Shown here: positions 1 to 6,971 of the stretch, piece after piece
Numbering within the stretch: the first letter of the stretch is position 1
How the letters are laid out: every line of letters begins with the position of its first letter
Source: Geodermatophilus nigrescens
GTDB taxonomy: Bacteria > Actinomycetota > Actinomycetes > Mycobacteriales > Geodermatophilaceae
Length of the DNA: 64,000 nucleotides
Assembly (NCBI RefSeq): GCF_900129495.1
Contig: NZ_FQVX01000006.1
Span: forward strand, 1-64,000
Reading direction: 5' to 3'
Position numbers and translations under genes: made by a program
Notes under the pieces: generated by a model
Database searches by the model: none
What the model was told of the DNA's origin: nothing
Seen by the model: the letters and a program-made list of their open reading frames with translations, nothing else

Positions 1-119
1 TCGCCGGCACCGCCGGCACCGGCACCACGACCGGCACCACCGGCCGGGACGACCGCGGCTTCGTGCAGAAGGCCAAGGACGCCCTCGACCGCGACGACGA
101 CGGCAAGATCGGCCGCTGA
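1..119 (+). CDS. C-terminal end of an unidentified protein (truncated by window edge)
   Basis: The frame that begins at base 3 is open and stops at TGA 117-119. It encodes about 38 residues: a Gly/Thr-rich linker followed by a charged tail ending KDALDRDDDGKIGR. The DxDxDG-like end resembles a single calcium-binding loop, but it is too short to assign. A GC-rich hairpin follows the stop, so this is probably the last gene of its transcript. The function cannot be named from this fragment. Confidence 0.6.
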   Translation, partial: AGTAGTGTTTGTTGRDDRGFVQKAKDALDRDDDGKIGR

Positions 120-126
120 GCCGAGA

Positions 127-161
127 CCCCGTCCCCGTCCCGGACCGGGGCGGGGACGGGG
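127..161 (+). terminator. GC-rich hairpin after the first partial gene
   Basis: A 15-nt arm at 127-141 pairs with 147-161 with one mismatch around a 5-nt loop, 8 nt after the TGA at 117-119. There is no T-tract, which is usual for terminators in high-GC actinobacteria. The call rests on position and stem strength. Confidence 0.55.
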
Positions 162-198
162 CCGCCGGGCCGCCACGCGGCACCGGACCCCCTCCCCC

Positions 199-236
199 GC
201 GACCGGCCGTCCCGCACGCCCCGGACGGCCGGTCGC
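199..236. other. Perfect 14-bp inverted repeat just upstream of the 258-893 gene
   Basis: GCGACCGGCCGTCC at 199-212 is repeated in inverted form at 223-236 with a 10-nt spacer, ending 21 nt before the ATG at 258. It could be a second terminator for the upstream gene, an operator, or a leader hairpin. Sequence alone does not decide between these. Confidence 0.45.
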
Positions 237-257
237 GCCTGTTCCCAGGAAGGCACC

Positions 258-893
258 ATGAGCTCCTCGTACGGAAGCGACACCACCTCGGCGTCGGCCG
301 GCGCGTCGTCCACCCGCGGCAAGGCCCGGGACGCCGTCGACGCCCAGCACGCCCGCTTCGGCGGCATCAAGTGGGGAGCGGCCTTCTTCGGCTGGCTGTC
401 CGCCAACGGCCTGGCCGTGATCCTGCTGGCCCTGCTGTCCGCGGCCGGCGTCGCCTTCGGCCTGACGCAGGTCTCCAGCGTCGACCAGGCCGTCGACCAG
501 GCCGCGGACCAGGCCACCGCGCAGGCCGACACCATCGGCATCGTCGGCGGCATCGCGCTGCTGGTGGTGCTGTTCCTCGCCTACCTCGCCGGTGGCTACG
601 TCGCCGGGCGCATGGCCCGCTTCGACGGCGTCCGGCAGGGCGTCGCGGTGTGGGTGATCGGCCTGCTCGTCATCGCCGCCCTCGCGATCCTCGGTGCCGT
701 GCTCGGCTCGGAGTACAACGTGCTCTCGCAGCTCAACCTGCCGAGCATCCCGATCAGCGGGGACACCCTCACCACGGCCGGGATCGTCGCCGGCGTCGCC
801 GCGCTGCTGGTGACGCTGCTCGGCGCGGTCCTGGGCGGCAAGCTCGGGACGCGGTACCACCGCAAGGTCGACCGCGCCGGCTTCGACGTCTGA
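258..893 (+). CDS. Four-helix integral membrane protein of unknown function
   Basis: The 211-aa product has a hydrophilic Ser/Thr/Ala-rich N-terminus of about 38 residues. Four hydrophobic segments follow near residues 41-69, 93-117, 126-149 and 172-194. A polar Asp/Gln/Ala stretch (72-92) lies between helices 1 and 2, and the C-terminal tail is short and basic. The third and fourth helices are glycine/alanine rich. The ATG follows an AGGAAGG-like ribosome-binding site. Predicted membrane proteins of this shape are common and uncharacterised in actinobacteria. No catalytic motif is visible. A strong hairpin follows the gene, so it appears to be monocistronic. Confidence 0.75.
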   Translation: MSSSYGSDTTSASAGASSTRGKARDAVDAQHARFGGIKWGAAFFGWLSANGLAVILLALLSAAGVAFGLTQVSSVDQAVDQAADQATAQADTIGIVGGIALLVVLFLAYLAGGYVAGRMARFDGVRQGVAVWVIGLLVIAALAILGAVLGSEYNVLSQLNLPSIPISGDTLTTAGIVAGVAALLVTLLGAVLGGKLGTRYHRKVDRAGFDV

Positions 894-913
894 GCGACGT
901 CCCGCACGACCTC

Positions 914-950
914 CGACGGGGGCCGGTCCGCTGTGGACCGGCCCCCGTCG
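914..950 (+). terminator. Hairpin terminator after the four-helix membrane protein
   Basis: A perfect 16-bp stem (914-929 with 935-950) around a 5-nt loop begins about 20 nt after the TGA at 891-893. There is no T-run. Its position and perfect pairing support termination of the 258-893 transcript. Confidence 0.7.
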
Positions 951-993
951 CCGTGTCCGGGCCCGTGCGCGCGGGCCGTGGTGTCATGGCGGC

Positions 994-1638
994 ATGAGCG
1001 AGCCCGGGCCGACGGTCCACGTCGGCGTCCCCGTCATCCGGCCCGCCGAGCCGCGCGACATCCCCCGGATCGCCGCCACGGTGACGGTGTCGCTGGCCGA
1101 GTCGCGGTGGGTGCGCTGGGCGCTGCCCCTCGACGGGCGCACCCAGCGGCTGACCCGGCTGGCCGAGCTCGACGCGCACCGCGGCGTCACCACCGGCACC
1201 ACCTGGGTGAGCGAGGACGTCGACGCCGTCGCCTCCTGGCAGGCGCCCGACGGCGCGGCCGACCCGCTGCCGGCCGACGTCGCCGCGGCGCTGGGCCGCG
1301 AGGTCCCGCGGCTGCACGCCGACCGGGCCGACGCCGTCGCCCGCACCGACGAGGTGCTCGCCGCGGCCCTCCCCCGCGAGCCGCACTGGCGGCTGCGGGT
1401 GCTCGTCACCCGGCCGCGCGCGCGGCGCCGCGGCCTCGGCGGCGCGGTGCTCGCGCCGGTGCTCGACCGCTGCGACCGCGACGGGGTCCCCGCCGCGCTG
1501 GTCGCTCCCGCCTGGGCGGTGGTGCGGTTCGCCCGCGGGCTGGGCTTCGAGGTCGTCGAGGCGACCCGCTCGGCCGACGGCCAGCTGCCGCTGTGGGTGG
1601 CGGTGCGCCCGCCCGGCGTGCCGATGCCGGAGCTGTAG
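994..1638 (+). CDS. GNAT-family N-acetyltransferase
   Basis: The 214-aa protein ends in a GNAT-like domain. The acetyl-CoA pyrophosphate-binding loop is seen as RARRRGLGGAVL around residue 150, and a typical beta-strand/helix pair follows (ALVAPAWAVVRFARGLGFEVV). The substrate is unknown. The N-terminal half is divergent, so this is not a ribosomal-protein acetyltransferase that I recognise. No ribosome-binding site precedes the ATG; a -10-like TGTCAT ends 6 nt before it, suggesting a leaderless transcript. The gene converges with arfB, with only 4 nt between the stops. Confidence 0.7.
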   Translation: MSEPGPTVHVGVPVIRPAEPRDIPRIAATVTVSLAESRWVRWALPLDGRTQRLTRLAELDAHRGVTTGTTWVSEDVDAVASWQAPDGAADPLPADVAAALGREVPRLHADRADAVARTDEVLAAALPREPHWRLRVLVTRPRARRRGLGGAVLAPVLDRCDRDGVPAALVAPAWAVVRFARGLGFEVVEATRSADGQLPLWVAVRPPGVPMPEL

Positions 1639-1642
1639 CCGG

Positions 1643-2083
1643 TCAGTCCCACCCGCCGCGGCGGCGCTTGAGCTCGCCGCGGCGCTTCTTCTCGGCGATC
1701 CGCCGCTCCTGCGAGCCGCGGGTCGGCTTCGTGCGCCGGCGCGGCGGCGGAGGCGGGGCCAGTGCGGCGCGCAGGACCGCGGCCAGCCGCTCGCGGGCGG
1801 CCTGCCGGTTGCGCAGCTGCTGGCGGTGCTCGCTGGCGGCGATGGTGAGCACGCCGTCGGCGAGCCGGCCGGCCAGCCGCTGCCCGAGCCGGTCGCGCTG
1901 GGCGCCGGTCAGGCCGGGCAGCTCCAGCGGGGCGACCGACAGCTCGACCTGCGAGTCGGCGGTGTTGACGCCCTGCCCACCCGGGCCCGAGGAGCGGGAG
2001 AACCGCCACGACAGGGCCGACGCCGGCACGACGAGGGACCCGGTGACCGGGAGGTCGCCGGAGGTCTCGTCGCTGGCTGGCAC
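1643..2083 (-). CDS. arfB: Alternative ribosome-rescue factor ArfB (peptidyl-tRNA hydrolase, ICT1/YaeJ type)
   Basis: The 146-aa protein carries the release-factor GGQ loop in SSGPGGQGVN near residues 31-40 and a C-terminal arginine/lysine-rich tail (RRRTKPTRGSQERR and following). This is the layout of ArfB/YaeJ, which hydrolyses peptidyl-tRNA on stalled ribosomes and anchors its basic tail in the empty mRNA channel. The length is typical (about 140 aa), and the codon-recognition domains of RF1/RF2 are absent. It is transcribed alone, convergent with the GNAT gene. Confidence 0.9.
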   Translation of the reverse strand: MPASDETSGDLPVTGSLVVPASALSWRFSRSSGPGGQGVNTADSQVELSVAPLELPGLTGAQRDRLGQRLAGRLADGVLTIAASEHRQQLRNRQAARERLAAVLRAALAPPPPPRRRTKPTRGSQERRIAEKKRRGELKRRRGGWD

Positions 2084-2219
2084 CCGGACAGTCTCCCCGA
2101 CACCCCCGCTCCCGCGATCACGGCGCCGCTCGAAGAAGCGCTTGCCGTGCAGGCCGTCGTCGCTACGCCGGCTTGTCCCCCACTACAGACAACGGTGAGC
2201 GCGGCCGACTCCTCAGCGA

Positions 2220-2762
2220 TCACTCACACGCAGGAAGACCGTCCGGCCCCCAGTCGCACGAGCTGGCGCCGTCCGGCATCGGCATGTCGGGGACGGGCTC
2301 TACGTCGGCGGACTGCTCGGGCTCTGACTGACCGCACAACTGGTAATCGCACCCGGGACCGTAGTCCTCGTTGGCTGCGCGCTCGGCTTCGTTGATCGCA
2401 GCGTCCTGCTCAGGACTGCAGCCGTAACCGATGCAGTCCTCGTCGACCGAAGGGCCGCCATACGACTCAGCCTCCGCGGCTTGCGCAGCGGCCTGCGCCG
2501 CCTCCGCTGCCTGCTGCGCCTCCGCTGCCTGCTGCGCCTCTGCTGCCTGCTGAGCCTGCGCCGCCGCCTCAGCGGCTCTCCGCTCTTCGACGACGGCGCG
2601 CGCTGCGTCCTCGGACTCTCGCTCCAGACCGGACGGCCCACGGAAGACCGGCATCACGGCCGTTGCTGCGGCTGGCTCCTGAGTCTCGACCGAGCCAGCG
2701 GAACAAGCTGAGAGCAGGATGCCCGCGACTGCCGTCATGAGCACAAGTGACCGGCGCACCAT
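2220..2762 (-). CDS. Secreted lipoprotein with an Ala/Gln/Glu repeat region and cysteine-rich C-terminus
   Basis: The start is taken at ATG 2762 (MVRRSLVLMTAVAGILLSAC) because a GGGGGGA ribosome-binding site precedes it; a longer frame upstream has no such support. The 180-aa product has a lipoprotein signal with lipobox LLSAC and the lipidated Cys at residue 20. A degenerate QQAAEA repeat of about 35 residues follows and is probably helical. The acidic C-terminal third contains eight cysteines in pairs (CIGYGC, CDYQLC, a final SSC and AC), suggesting disulfides outside the membrane. Base composition is visibly lower in GC than the neighbouring genes. No known family is recognised. Confidence 0.7.
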   Translation of the reverse strand: MVRRSLVLMTAVAGILLSACSAGSVETQEPAAATAVMPVFRGPSGLERESEDAARAVVEERRAAEAAAQAQQAAEAQQAAEAQQAAEAAQAAAQAAEAESYGGPSVDEDCIGYGCSPEQDAAINEAERAANEDYGPGCDYQLCGQSEPEQSADVEPVPDMPMPDGASSCDWGPDGLPACE

Positions 2763-2864
2763 CGATGTCCCCCCGTGGACGAATGGAGACCCGACGGTAC
2801 CGCTTCCGCTCCCGCTGTCCGCACGATTGCTCCTCGTCGAGGCGCACCAGCGCACACGTGCGAC

Positions 2865-3527
2865 TCACACCGGGAGCGGCGGGACGACGGCGCCCAGCAG
2901 CCGGCGCACCGCCGCCGCGTCACCGTCAAGCCGCAGGTCACCGGTCGCGAGCGCGTCGTCGAGGGACCGCCGGCCGAACGCCACCGGCCGCAGCACCGCG
3001 CCGGGCCCGGCGAGGACGGCGTCGGGCTCCCCGGCGGGACCGCGCGCGGCCGCGAGCCGGCCGCCGTCGACGATGAGCGTGACCCGGTCGGGCGCGGCGT
3101 CGTCCTCGATCCGCAGCTCCACCCGCGCCGACCACCCGGCCAGCCGCGCGGGGTCGGCCGTGGTGCGCAGCGCGAGCACGAACGCGTCGGGCGACAGCGC
3201 GCCGGTCGACGTCTGCTCCGTGCGCGAGCCCCAGCGGCCCAACGCCAGCAGGACGTCGTCGAGCTCGCGGCCGCGGGGCGTCAGCGCGTAGACCCGCCCG
3301 CCGCCCGGGGGGCCCGCCGTCGTGCGGGTGACGATCCCCGACGCCTCCAGGTCGCGCAGCCGCTGGCTGAGCACCGTGGGGCTGCTGCCGGGTAGGCCGC
3401 GGGCGAGCTCGCTGTAGCGCTTGGGGCCGAGCAGCAGCTCGCGGACGACGAGCAGCGCCCAGCGCTCCCCCACCGCGTCGAGGGCACGGGCGATGCCGCA
3501 CGGGTCGTCGTAGCTGCGCTCGGGCAC
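2865..3527 (-). CDS. HxlR-family transcriptional regulator with a C-terminal SCP2-like domain
   Basis: Residues about 5-95 form a winged helix of the HxlR type, with CGIARALDAVGERWALLVVR, the LRDLEASGIVTR recognition segment and the PGGGRVYALTPRG wing. Residues about 115-220 resemble the sterol-carrier (SCP2-like) domain often fused to this subfamily, which may bind a small hydrophobic ligand. The gene is divergent from a RibD-like reductase across 81 bp containing a perfect palindrome, so it probably controls that promoter and its own. HxlR proteins often sense electrophiles or redox signals. The ligand here is unknown. Confidence 0.85.
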   Translation of the reverse strand: MPERSYDDPCGIARALDAVGERWALLVVRELLLGPKRYSELARGLPGSSPTVLSQRLRDLEASGIVTRTTAGPPGGGRVYALTPRGRELDDVLLALGRWGSRTEQTSTGALSPDAFVLALRTTADPARLAGWSARVELRIEDDAAPDRVTLIVDGGRLAAARGPAGEPDAVLAGPGAVLRPVAFGRRSLDDALATGDLRLDGDAAAVRRLLGAVVPPLPV

Positions 3528-3546
3528 GGGCCGAGGCTACCTCTTG

Positions 3547-3588
3547 CGCTACGTATTGCGTAGCGGCTACTACTACTACTTCGGTAGC
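3547..3588. promoter_or_regulatory. Candidate HxlR operator (two inverted repeats)
   Basis: CGCTACG at 3547-3553 and CGTAGCG at 3559-3565 form a perfect 7-bp inverted repeat around TATTG. A second GCTAC (3566-3570) and GTAGC (3584-3588) flank a TAC-repeat spacer. The site lies 19 nt upstream of the regulator's start and between it and the reductase ribosome-binding site at about 3597-3603. Operator function is inferred from symmetry and position. Confidence 0.6.
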
Positions 3589-3608
3589 AGTCGGAGCGGA
3601 GGAGTGAC

Positions 3609-4190
3609 ATGGGCACCATCTCGATCGTCGAGAACGTCAGTCTGGACGGCGTCGCCCAGGCCCCCGGGTCGCCGGACGAGGACACCCGGGGCGGCTTCGC
3701 CCACGGCGGCTGGTTCGGCCCCTATCCCGACGCGGTGATGGGCGAGGTGATGGGCCGCGGGATGGCCGGCGAGGGCGCGATGCTCTTCGGCCGGCGCACC
3801 TTCGAGTCGATGCAGGCCGCGTGGGCCGGCACGACCGACAACCCGTTCGGCCCCGTGCTCGACGCGAAGCGGAAGTACGTCGTCACCCGGGACGCCGGCT
3901 ATGCGCCCACCTGGGCGAACACGACCGTGCTCGCCGGCGACGCGGCGCGGACGGTGGCCGAGCTCAAGGCCGGCACCGACCTCGACCTCACCGTGCTCGG
4001 CAGCCCCGACCTGCTGGCCACGCTGCTGCCGGCGGGCCTGGTCGACGACGCGTGGCTCGCCGTCGCCCCGGTCGTGCTCGGCAGCGGCCGCACGCTCTTC
4101 CCCGCCGGCGCGCACCTGCGCTGGGAGCTGGTCGAGTCGGTGCCCACGACCACCGGGGTCGTGCTGAGCCACTACCGCCTCGCCCGCTGA
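3609..4190 (+). CDS. Dihydrofolate-reductase-fold protein (RibD C-terminal-like reductase)
   Basis: The 193-aa protein matches the RibD C-terminal/DHFR-like family common in actinobacteria. It begins MGTISIVENVSLDGVAQAPG and contains LFGRRTFESMQAAW, KYVVTRD and the NADPH-site segment LTVLGSPDLLATLLPAGLVDD, ending in a short beta-rich tail. Members are NADPH-dependent reductases of mostly unknown substrate; few are true DHFR or riboflavin enzymes. A GGAGGAG ribosome-binding site precedes the ATG. The divergent HxlR regulator and palindromic site suggest induction by a small molecule. Confidence 0.8.
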   Translation: MGTISIVENVSLDGVAQAPGSPDEDTRGGFAHGGWFGPYPDAVMGEVMGRGMAGEGAMLFGRRTFESMQAAWAGTTDNPFGPVLDAKRKYVVTRDAGYAPTWANTTVLAGDAARTVAELKAGTDLDLTVLGSPDLLATLLPAGLVDDAWLAVAPVVLGSGRTLFPAGAHLRWELVESVPTTTGVVLSHYRLAR

Positions 4191-4192
4191 CC

Positions 4193-4672
4193 TCAGGCGG
4201 CCGCGGGCACCGGGTCCGCACCGCCGGCCGCGCCGGGGCGGCAGCGCACCAGCCGGCGCACGGTCAGCCAGGCACCGCGGCGGGCACCGTGGCGCTCCAG
4301 CGCCTCGACGGCGTAGGCCGAGCACGTGGGGCTGAACGAGCAGCACGGCGGGCGCCGGGGGCTAATCTCGCGCTGGTAGACGCGCACCGCGGCCACCAGC
4401 CGCTCGGCGACGCGCGAGCCCCGCGGGCCGGTGCCGGCGGCGGAGACGTGGCGGACCGTCGTCGGCACGAGGAACAGCCCGTCGACGCCGCAGCCGATCG
4501 CGTTGGCCAGGCAGCAGCCGGTGTTGAGGAACAGCAGGTCGCGCAGGCACGAGTCGTCCCGGCGGCGGCGGCCGTAGCCCGGCGGCGGGTAGCCGTACCC
4601 GTAGCCGGGCGGCGGGCCGTACCCGCGGCGGCGGCGCCGGGGGCGCCAGTTGCTGCTCCAGATGAAGACCAT
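4193..4672 (-). CDS. yidD: YidD-family membrane protein insertion efficiency factor with an N-terminal extension
   Basis: The C-terminal 80 residues are a clear Yid[21 protein letters not shown], then [20 protein letters not shown] and [11 protein letters not shown], including the conserved cysteines. YidD aids YidC-dependent membrane insertion. At 159 aa the protein is longer than most YidDs; residues 1-75 add an Arg-rich and Gly/Tyr/Pro-rich stretch ([18 protein letters not shown]) and a short Cys-containing hydrophobic part. The start at ATG 4672 is preceded by ATCGGGGG. The gene is not in the usual rpmH-rnpA-yidD-yidC cluster. A second yidD may exist elsewhere. Confidence 0.85.
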   Translation of the reverse strand: MVFIWSSNWRPRRRRRGYGPPPGYGYGYPPPGYGRRRRDDSCLRDLLFLNTGCCLANAIGCGVDGLFLVPTTVRHVSAAGTGPRGSRVAERLVAAVRVYQREISPRRPPCCSFSPTCSAYAVEALERHGARRGAWLTVRRLVRCRPGAAGGADPVPAAA

Positions 4673-4724
4673 CCCCCGATCCTGCGGGCGCCCCCGTCCG
4701 GCCGCAGGGCGGGACGATGGGCCG

Positions 4725-5756
4725 GTGACCTCCCTCGCCGACGCGCTCGCCACCGGTCCCGTCGTCCTCGACGGCGGGCTGTCCACCGAGCTCGAGGCGC
4801 GCGGGCACGACGTGTCCTCGGCGCTGTGGTCGGCGCGGCTGCTGCGCGACGACCCGGGCGCGGTGGTCGCCGCGCACGCCGCCTTCGCCGCCGCCGGCGC
4901 GCAGATGGCGACGACGGCGAGCTACCAGGCGACGGTCGAGGGGTTCGCCGCCGCGGGCCTGGACCGGGAGGAGGCGCTGGCGCTGGTCGCCCGCTCGGTC
5001 GCGCTGGCCCGCGAGGGCGCGCCGGGCTCCTGGGTGGCCGGGTCGGTCGGGCCCTACGGCGCGGCGCTCGCCGACGGCTCGGAGTACACCGGCGCGTACG
5101 TCGGCGAGGTCGGCGTCGACCGGCTGCGGGCCTTCCACCGCCCGCGGATGGCGGCACTGGCCGAGGCCGGGGCCGACGTGCTGGCCTGCGAGACGCTGCC
5201 CGCAGCCGCCGAGGTCGAGGCGGTGCTCGCCGAGGCGACCGCGCTGCGCGTGCCCGTGTGGCTGTCGCTGACCACCGTCGTCGGCGCCGACGGCGTGGCC
5301 CGCACCCGCCGCGGGGAGCCGGCCGCGGACGTGTTCGCGCTGGCGCGCGGCGTGCCGGAGGTGGTCGCCGTCGGCGTCAACTGCACCGACCCGGCGGGCG
5401 TGGGCCCGGCGCTGGCGGCCGCGGCGTCGGCCGGGGTGCCGCTGGTGGCCTACCCGAACTCCGGGGAGGGCTGGGACGCGGCACAGCGGCGGTGGACCGG
5501 CACCGGCGGGATCGACCCGGACGACGCCGCCGCCTGGGTCGGCGCGGGTGCCCGGCTGGTCGGCGGCTGCTGCCGCGTCGGCCCGGCCGACGTCGCGGCG
5601 CTCGCCCGCATGATCAGGCGAGCTGATCGTGCGGCGTCCTGGCTCACCGCCGACGGTGAGCCAGGACGCGCGGACGTGAGCTCAGCTGATCGTCGCGCGA
5701 CCCGTCAGAGGATCGGCTTGCCGCCGGTGACCGCGACGCGGGCGCCGGACACGTAG
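4725..5756 (+). CDS. mmuM: Homocysteine S-methyltransferase
   Basis: The enzyme transfers a methyl group from S-methylmethionine (or SAM) to homocysteine to give methionine. Residues 1-295 fit the family: [17 protein letters not shown] at the start, [31 protein letters not shown], the zinc ligand Cys in GVNCTDP, and the paired zinc cysteines in VGGCCRVGP. The GTG at 4725 is chosen because homology begins there and a -10-like GACGAT ends 6 nt before it. The last ~48 residues are not family sequence. They are read through a palindromic repeat and then antisense into the neighbouring SDR gene. Confidence 0.88.
   Translation: MTSLADALATGPVVLDGGLSTELEARGHDVSSALWSARLLRDDPGAVVAAHAAFAAAGAQMATTASYQATVEGFAAAGLDREEALALVARSVALAREGAPGSWVAGSVGPYGAALADGSEYTGAYVGEVGVDRLRAFHRPRMAALAEAGADVLACETLPAAAEVEAVLAEATALRVPVWLSLTTVVGADGVARTRRGEPAADVFALARGVPEVVAVGVNCTDPAGVGPALAAAASAGVPLVAYPNSGEGWDAAQRRWTGTGGIDPDDAAAWVGAGARLVGGCCRVGPADVAALARMIRRADRAASWLTADGEPGRADVSSADRRATRQRIGLPPVTATRAPDT
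5612..5697. repeat. Dispersed palindromic repeat, copy 1 (inside the 3' end of mmuM)
   Basis: A perfect 16-bp hairpin (5634-5649 with 5654-5669, loop CCGA) has the arm GCGTCCTGGCTCACCG. It is flanked by imperfect arms containing GATCAGGCG and AGCTGATCGT on the left and their relatives on the right. The 15-nt core arm is identical to the copy at 50116-50211. Outer limits are approximate. By position it may also act as the terminator of the minus-strand SDR gene. Confidence 0.8.
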
Positions 5757-6562
5757 GACGCCTCGTCGCTGGCCAGCAGCACGTACACCGGCGCGAGCTC
5801 GGCCGGCTGCGCGGCGCGGCCCAGCGGCACCTGCTGGCCGAAGCTCTCCACCTTCTCCGGCGGCATGGTCGCGGGGATCAGCGGCGTCCAGACCGGCCCC
5901 GGCGCCACGCTGTTGGCCCGGATGCCCTTCTCCGCCAGCAGCTGGGCGAGGCTCGCGGTGAAGTTGGCGATGCCGGCCTTGGTCATGGCGTAGGGCGCGA
6001 GGGTCGGGCTCGGCATGTCGGAGTTCACCGACGACGAGTTGATGATCGACGCGCCCGCCTGCATGTGCGGGATCGCGTCGCGGCAGAGCACGAACATCGC
6101 CGTCAGGTTGGTGGCGAGGGTGTGGTCCCACTCGTCGTCGGAGACCTCGTCGAGCGACTCGTGGTTCATCTGGAACGCCGCGTTGTTCACCAGGACGTCG
6201 ATCCGGCCGAACGCCTCGACGGCCTTCGGCACGATCGTCTTGACGTGCGCCTTGTCGGAGATGTCCCCGGGGACCAGGACGCACGTCCGGCCCGCCTCGC
6301 GCACGTACCGCGCGGTGTCCTCGGCGTCCTCGTGCTCGTCGAGGTAGCTGATGAGGACGTCGGCACCCTCGCGGGCGAAGGCGATGGCCACGGCGCGGCC
6401 GATGCCGCTGTCGCCGCCGGTGATGACGGCGGCCTTTCCGGTGAGCCGGCCCGACCCGCGGTAGCTCTCCTCGCCGTGGTCGGGCTTCGGGTCCATCTCG
6501 CCCAGCGTGCCGGGCGGGGTCTGCTGCTGCTCGGACTGGGACTCGGGACGGGGTGACGACAC
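5705..6562 (-). CDS. SDR-family oxidoreductase (YghA / general stress protein 39 type)
   Basis: The 285-aa protein has a polar Gln/Pro-rich N-terminal extension of about 40 residues. A classical short-chain dehydrogenase follows: cofactor loop TGGDSGIG, NNAAF in the NAG position, a serine in NSSSV, and the YxxxK pair in YAMTKAG. The DHGEESYRGSGRLTGK lead-in and final [10 protein letters not shown] are typical of the YghA/Gsp39 group, which is linked to general stress responses. The start is put at GTG 6562 because GAGGAG lies 6-7 nt upstream. The 3' end overlaps the mmuM tail by 52 nt. Confidence 0.85.
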   Translation of the reverse strand: MSSPRPESQSEQQQTPPGTLGEMDPKPDHGEESYRGSGRLTGKAAVITGGDSGIGRAVAIAFAREGADVLISYLDEHEDAEDTARYVREAGRTCVLVPGDISDKAHVKTIVPKAVEAFGRIDVLVNNAAFQMNHESLDEVSDDEWDHTLATNLTAMFVLCRDAIPHMQAGASIINSSSVNSDMPSPTLAPYAMTKAGIANFTASLAQLLAEKGIRANSVAPGPVWTPLIPATMPPEKVESFGQQVPLGRAAQPAELAPVYVLLASDEASYVSGARVAVTGGKPIL

Positions 6563-6649
6563 GGGGGCTCCTCGGTGCACGGGTGGACGGCGCGCGGTCG
6601 CGGGGGTCGTCTCCCCCCCGCACCGCGCCGTCGTCCGCCTACCCGGGCA

Positions 6650-6671
6650 CCCGCCGGCGGAACCCGGCGGG
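6650..6671 (-). terminator. Small hairpin after the 45-aa gene
   Basis: CCCGCCGG at 6650-6657 pairs with CCGGCGGG at 6664-6671 around a 6-nt loop, starting 5 nt after the stop codon of the 45-aa gene on the minus strand. The stem is short but perfect. Confidence 0.5.
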
Positions 6672-6676
6672 ACCGC

Positions 6677-6814
6677 TCAGGCGGTCTTGCGCAGGTCGTG
6701 CGCGGGCGCGGGCACGCCCAGCGCGGCGGCGTCCCACCGCATCTCCATGTGGCGACGGCCGTCCCGGCCGGTCACGGGCACCCAGTGGATCAGGGGTCGT
6801 TCCTCGACGCGCAT
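6677..6814 (-). CDS. Small 45-residue protein of unknown function
   Basis: The frame runs ATG 6814 to TGA 6677 and encodes 45 residues beginning MRVEERPLIHWVPVTGRDGR, then HMEMRWDAA, and ending APAHDLRKTA. A GTGAGG ribosome-binding site is correctly spaced before the ATG and a hairpin follows the stop, so it looks like a complete small gene. The central IHWVPVT...G..HMEMRW pattern resembles short, uncharacterised actinobacterial proteins. No membrane segment or metal motif is present. A PHO-box-like direct repeat sits 17-35 nt upstream, suggesting control by phosphate. Confidence 0.7.
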   Translation of the reverse strand: MRVEERPLIHWVPVTGRDGRRHMEMRWDAAALGVPAPAHDLRKTA

Positions 6815-6830
6815 CTCTACCTCACTTCGC

Positions 6831-6852
6831 GTTCACCTGTTGTTCACCTTGT
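6831..6852 (+). promoter_or_regulatory. PHO-box-like direct repeat (PhoP/RegX3-type site)
   Basis: GTTCACC occurs at 6831-6837 and again at 6842-6848, exactly 11 bp apart. A third TCACC (6852-6856) is off phase by 3 bp. The 11-bp GTTCACCNNNN unit is the known Streptomyces PhoP PHO-box pattern. The site lies between the minus-strand 45-aa gene and the plus-strand helicase and could serve either. Binding is inferred, not shown. Confidence 0.6.
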
Positions 6853-6971
6853 CACCATACGTCGGCCATCCCACACCTCACCGAGAGGGGTCGTGGCCGT
6901 TTCGTTACCTGCGGGCGCTCGCGGGAGCCCCGCCGGGAAGTCCCGGGCCGTCCGGCACGCTGTCCCCCACG

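Noticed and set aside
4650..4724. Longer mmuM starting at TTG 4650
   Set aside because: The extra residues have no homology and would overlap the yidD start region; GTG 4725 fits family alignment and the promoter spacing.
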